A stretch of 6,795 nt of DNA from contig DAOWMZ010000101.1 of NCBI GenBank assembly GCA_030642845.1, positions 1-6,795 on the forward strand, given 5' to 3'. Both the position numbers and the translations under genes were made by a program. The stretch comes from Candidatus Zixiibacteriota bacterium (GTDB lineage Bacteria > Zixibacteria > MSB-5A5 > GN15 > FEB-12). Under the pieces are notes generated by a model. It made no database searches. It saw only the letters and a list, made by a program, of their open reading frames with translations, and was not told the DNA's origin. Shown here one piece after another: positions 5,076-6,795 of this stretch. How positions within the stretch are numbered: position 1 is the stretch's first letter; each line of letters begins with the position of its first letter.

Positions 5076-6278
5076 ATGATAGATTTTTCATTCACTGAAA
5101 ACCAGTTGATGGTTAGAGATATAGCCCGTGAAATAGCCGTCAAAGTTATTGCACCCAATATTTCAGAATTTGATCGGGCGCATAAAATGAATCCCGAAAT
5201 ACTACCGGCGATGGCCAAAGCCAACCTGCTTGGCTTTTGTATTCCTGAAGAGTACGGTGGCTTGGGGACCGATTATATTTCACTTGGTTTGGCTTCAGAA
5301 GAAATGGAGTATGCTGATACTTCTGCGCGAGTAATTCTTTCAGTGCATATAGGATTATATTCTTTACCAATTCTGGCCTGGGCTAACGAAAAACAAAAGC
5401 AGAAATATCTTACTCCGGCAGCTAAAGGGGAAATTATTGGTACTTTTGGGTTAACCGAACCAGCCGCCGGTACTGATGTAGTTGGGATTCAAACAACTGC
5501 TGTAAAAAAAGGAAATTCTTACATTCTAAATGGTGAAAAGATGTGGATCTCTCTCGCTGATGTAGCCGACTGTTTTCTGATTTTTGCCTGGACTGACCTT
5601 GAGAAAAAGAAGCAAAGAGATCACAGCGGAATTTCTGCGTTTATAGTCGAAAGGGATTTTGATGGTATTACAACCGGATCAATTCATGGCAAATTAGGTG
5701 TCAGAGCAGGAAATACCGGGTTTATTTCTATGCAGGATGTGGAAGTACCGTCTGAGAATTTAATCTATGAAGAAGGACAGGGATTCAAGATTGCCATGTT
5801 CTGCCTGGATCAGGGTCGTTACACTGTCGCTGCCGGATCATGCGGGTTGATTAAAGCCTGCCGTGATGCCTGTATCAATTATTCCAAAGAACGCTATACA
5901 TTCCAGAAGCCAATTGCTGAACATCAATTAGTTAAACAGATGATCGCCAACATGGAAGCCGGGTATGAGTATAGTACTTATTTATGGATGAAAGCCGGAT
6001 GGCTCAAAAATCAGGGGAAACGTTCCACTAAAGCCACATCTTTAGCAAAATGGATTGCCTGTCGAGAAGCGGAAGAATCGGCAGCCAATGCGGTTCAGGT
6101 ATTCGGAGCTTACGGCTACTCTGATGAATACCCGGTCGAACGGTTCTATCGTAACGCCAAAGGGGCATCAATCTATGAAGGTACCAGAGAAGTTCACACT
6201 TTAATGCAGGCCGATTATGTTCTTGGAAATCGAGTAGATACGCAATTAGAAAAAGATTTGCCTGTTGTTAACCAGTAA
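5076..6278 (+). CDS. Acyl-CoA dehydrogenase, possibly glutaryl-CoA dehydrogenase-like
   Basis: A 400-residue flavoprotein of the acyl-CoA dehydrogenase family, which oxidises acyl-CoA to trans-2-enoyl-CoA and passes electrons to electron-transfer flavoprotein. Domains are in the usual order: N-terminal helices (1-120), the middle beta domain with FGLTEPAAGTD (124-134) and the flavin-contacting MWIS (156-159), then C-terminal helices. The YEGT motif (367-370) holds E368, the expected catalytic base. R85 and E78 align by eye, with no gap, with Arg94 and Glu87 of human glutaryl-CoA dehydrogenase, which hold the substrate carboxylate; the neighbouring Ser95 is Val86 here. The substrate may therefore be glutaryl-CoA or another acid-bearing acyl-CoA, but a short-chain enzyme is not excluded. 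The start is supported by AAGGAG at 5061-5066. It has its own promoter and terminator and is divergent from the enoyl-CoA hydratase operon, which would act on its product. Confidence 0.93.
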   Translation: MIDFSFTENQLMVRDIAREIAVKVIAPNISEFDRAHKMNPEILPAMAKANLLGFCIPEEYGGLGTDYISLGLASEEMEYADTSARVILSVHIGLYSLPILAWANEKQKQKYLTPAAKGEIIGTFGLTEPAAGTDVVGIQTTAVKKGNSYILNGEKMWISLADVADCFLIFAWTDLEKKKQRDHSGISAFIVERDFDGITTGSIHGKLGVRAGNTGFISMQDVEVPSENLIYEEGQGFKIAMFCLDQGRYTVAAGSCGLIKACRDACINYSKERYTFQKPIAEHQLVKQMIANMEAGYEYSTYLWMKAGWLKNQGKRSTKATSLAKWIACREAEESAANAVQVFGAYGYSDEYPVERFYRNAKGASIYEGTREVHTLMQADYVLGNRVDTQLEKDLPVVNQ

Positions 6279-6283
6279 AACAG

Positions 6284-6318
6284 AAAAGCCCTACAGGCAA
6301 TCCTGTAGGGCTTTTTTT
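6284..6318. terminator. Strong intrinsic terminator, probably bidirectional
   Basis: A 14-bp perfect stem (6284-6297 with 6302-6315), core GCCCTACAGG/CCTGTAGGGC, has the 4-base loop CAAT and is followed on the plus strand by a T run (6312-6318). On the minus strand the stem ends in TTTT and is followed by CTGTTTTAC, so it can also stop the convergent gene that ends at 6337. It begins 6 bases after the dehydrogenase stop codon. Confidence 0.93.
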
Positions 6319-6336
6319 GATATTTTTATTTATTTA

Positions 6337-6795
6337 TTACTTTAATAAAGTCATTTTCTTTGAATAATTCACATCATCAGTAATTAACCTGTAGAAATAC
6401 ATCCCGGAGCTGACTCTATTTCCATTTTCATTGGTAGCATCCCATTCAACAGTATGTCTGCCGGAGGGGAGTTCTTCATCTACCAAAGATTTCACTCTTT
6501 GCCCGAGGACATTAATCACTTCGAGGGTAACATGCTGAGCAGAAGGGATATTGAAACTTATATTTGTAGTGGGGTTAAAGGGGTTGGGATAATTTTGTTC
6601 TAATAAATATCCCTCAGGTAATTCTTCAGGAGTAGAGGATTTAGCTGCTGAATTGGTAGAATCATAGAAAACTAACTTGTAGGACAATATGCCATCCTGT
6701 ATTTCTTTGGCAATTTCCGCATTCATACCTAATTCAATTAGCTTTTGTTCCATATTTTCACCATCAATTGGAATAATATATTTTTCTCCATTGAC
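6337..6795 (-). CDS. C-terminal end of a secreted protein with T9SS/FlgD-like sorting domain (partial)
   Basis: The frame is open from the window end to TAA 6339-6337, giving at least 152 C-terminal residues. The ATG at 6753-6751 is internal, since 14 sense codons precede it in frame without a stop, so the real start lies beyond the window. The last 85 or so residues are a FlgD-like Ig fold of the type IX secretion C-terminal sorting class: LLEQNYPNPFNPTTNISFNI, then VTLEVINVLGQRVKSLVDEE, PSGRHTVEWDATNENG, SSGMYFYRL and the ending KKMTLLK. Such domains direct export across the outer membrane of FCB-group bacteria and are normally removed or anchored at the surface. The upstream segment (EQKLIELGMNAEIAKEIQDG) is helical, followed by a Ser/Thr-rich linker. 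The cargo domain is outside the window, so its function is unknown. It shares the terminator at 6284-6318 with the dehydrogenase. Confidence 0.9.
   Translation of the reverse strand, partial: VNGEKYIIPIDGENMEQKLIELGMNAEIAKEIQDGILSYKLVFYDSTNSAAKSSTPEELPEGYLLEQNYPNPFNPTTNISFNIPSAQHVTLEVINVLGQRVKSLVDEELPSGRHTVEWDATNENGNRVSSGMYFYRLITDDVNYSKKMTLLK

Noticed and set aside
5146..5370. A 74-codon minus-strand frame inside the acyl-CoA dehydrogenase
   Set aside because: It is antisense to a highly conserved coding region, with no ribosome site or recognisable domain.

Overview
The window comes from an AT-rich bacterial genome, most likely of the FCB superphylum (Bacteroidota, Ignavibacteria, Zixibacteria, Cloacimonadota and relatives). 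The main clue is the protein at the right edge, which ends in a type IX secretion/FlgD-like C-terminal sorting domain with the NYPNPFNPTT motif typical of that group. Several genes have Shine-Dalgarno sites, and sigma70-like promoters and intrinsic terminators are readable. Genus or species cannot be told from this sequence.

Layout. Bases 1-150 hold the 3' end of an unrecognised plus-strand gene. Bases 151-444 are a very AT-rich, gene-free stretch full of inverted repeats: a 20-bp-stem hairpin, a 28-bp perfect palindrome and a 14-bp inverted repeat pair about 160 bp apart. Bases 445-2176 hold an AbiE-like type IV toxin-antitoxin pair in an unusual tail-to-tail order, with the AbiEi-like antitoxin on plus and the AbiEii nucleotidyltransferase toxin on minus. 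Both look damaged. The antitoxin frame has no normal start codon (ATA sits where ATG is expected), and the toxin is split by a +1 frameshift at a short A run. Bases 2198-3318 (minus) hold a LysE-type exporter and a GNAT acetyltransferase, 8 bp apart, which run straight into the toxin gene. Bases 3319-3598 hold a REP/MITE-like palindromic element flanked by an 8-bp direct repeat, then the terminator of the next operon. Bases 3599-4905 (minus) hold a second GNAT acetyltransferase (GTG start) and an enoyl-CoA hydratase. A divergent promoter region at 4906-5075 separates these from a plus-strand acyl-CoA dehydrogenase (5076-6278). A strong, probably two-way terminator (6284-6318) separates that gene from the convergent T9SS cargo gene, which is cut by the window end.

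How it fits together. The right half is chromosomal metabolism: the dehydrogenase and the hydratase catalyse consecutive beta-oxidation-type steps (acyl-CoA to enoyl-CoA to 3-hydroxyacyl-CoA). The dehydrogenase keeps an Arg/Glu pair reminiscent of glutaryl-CoA dehydrogenase, which would supply crotonyl-CoA to the hydratase. The left third looks like an acquired, AT-richer defence/TA island that is now decaying. I see no CRISPR array, rRNA or tRNA. The most interesting parts are the convergent, doubly damaged AbiE module and the palindrome cluster upstream of it.
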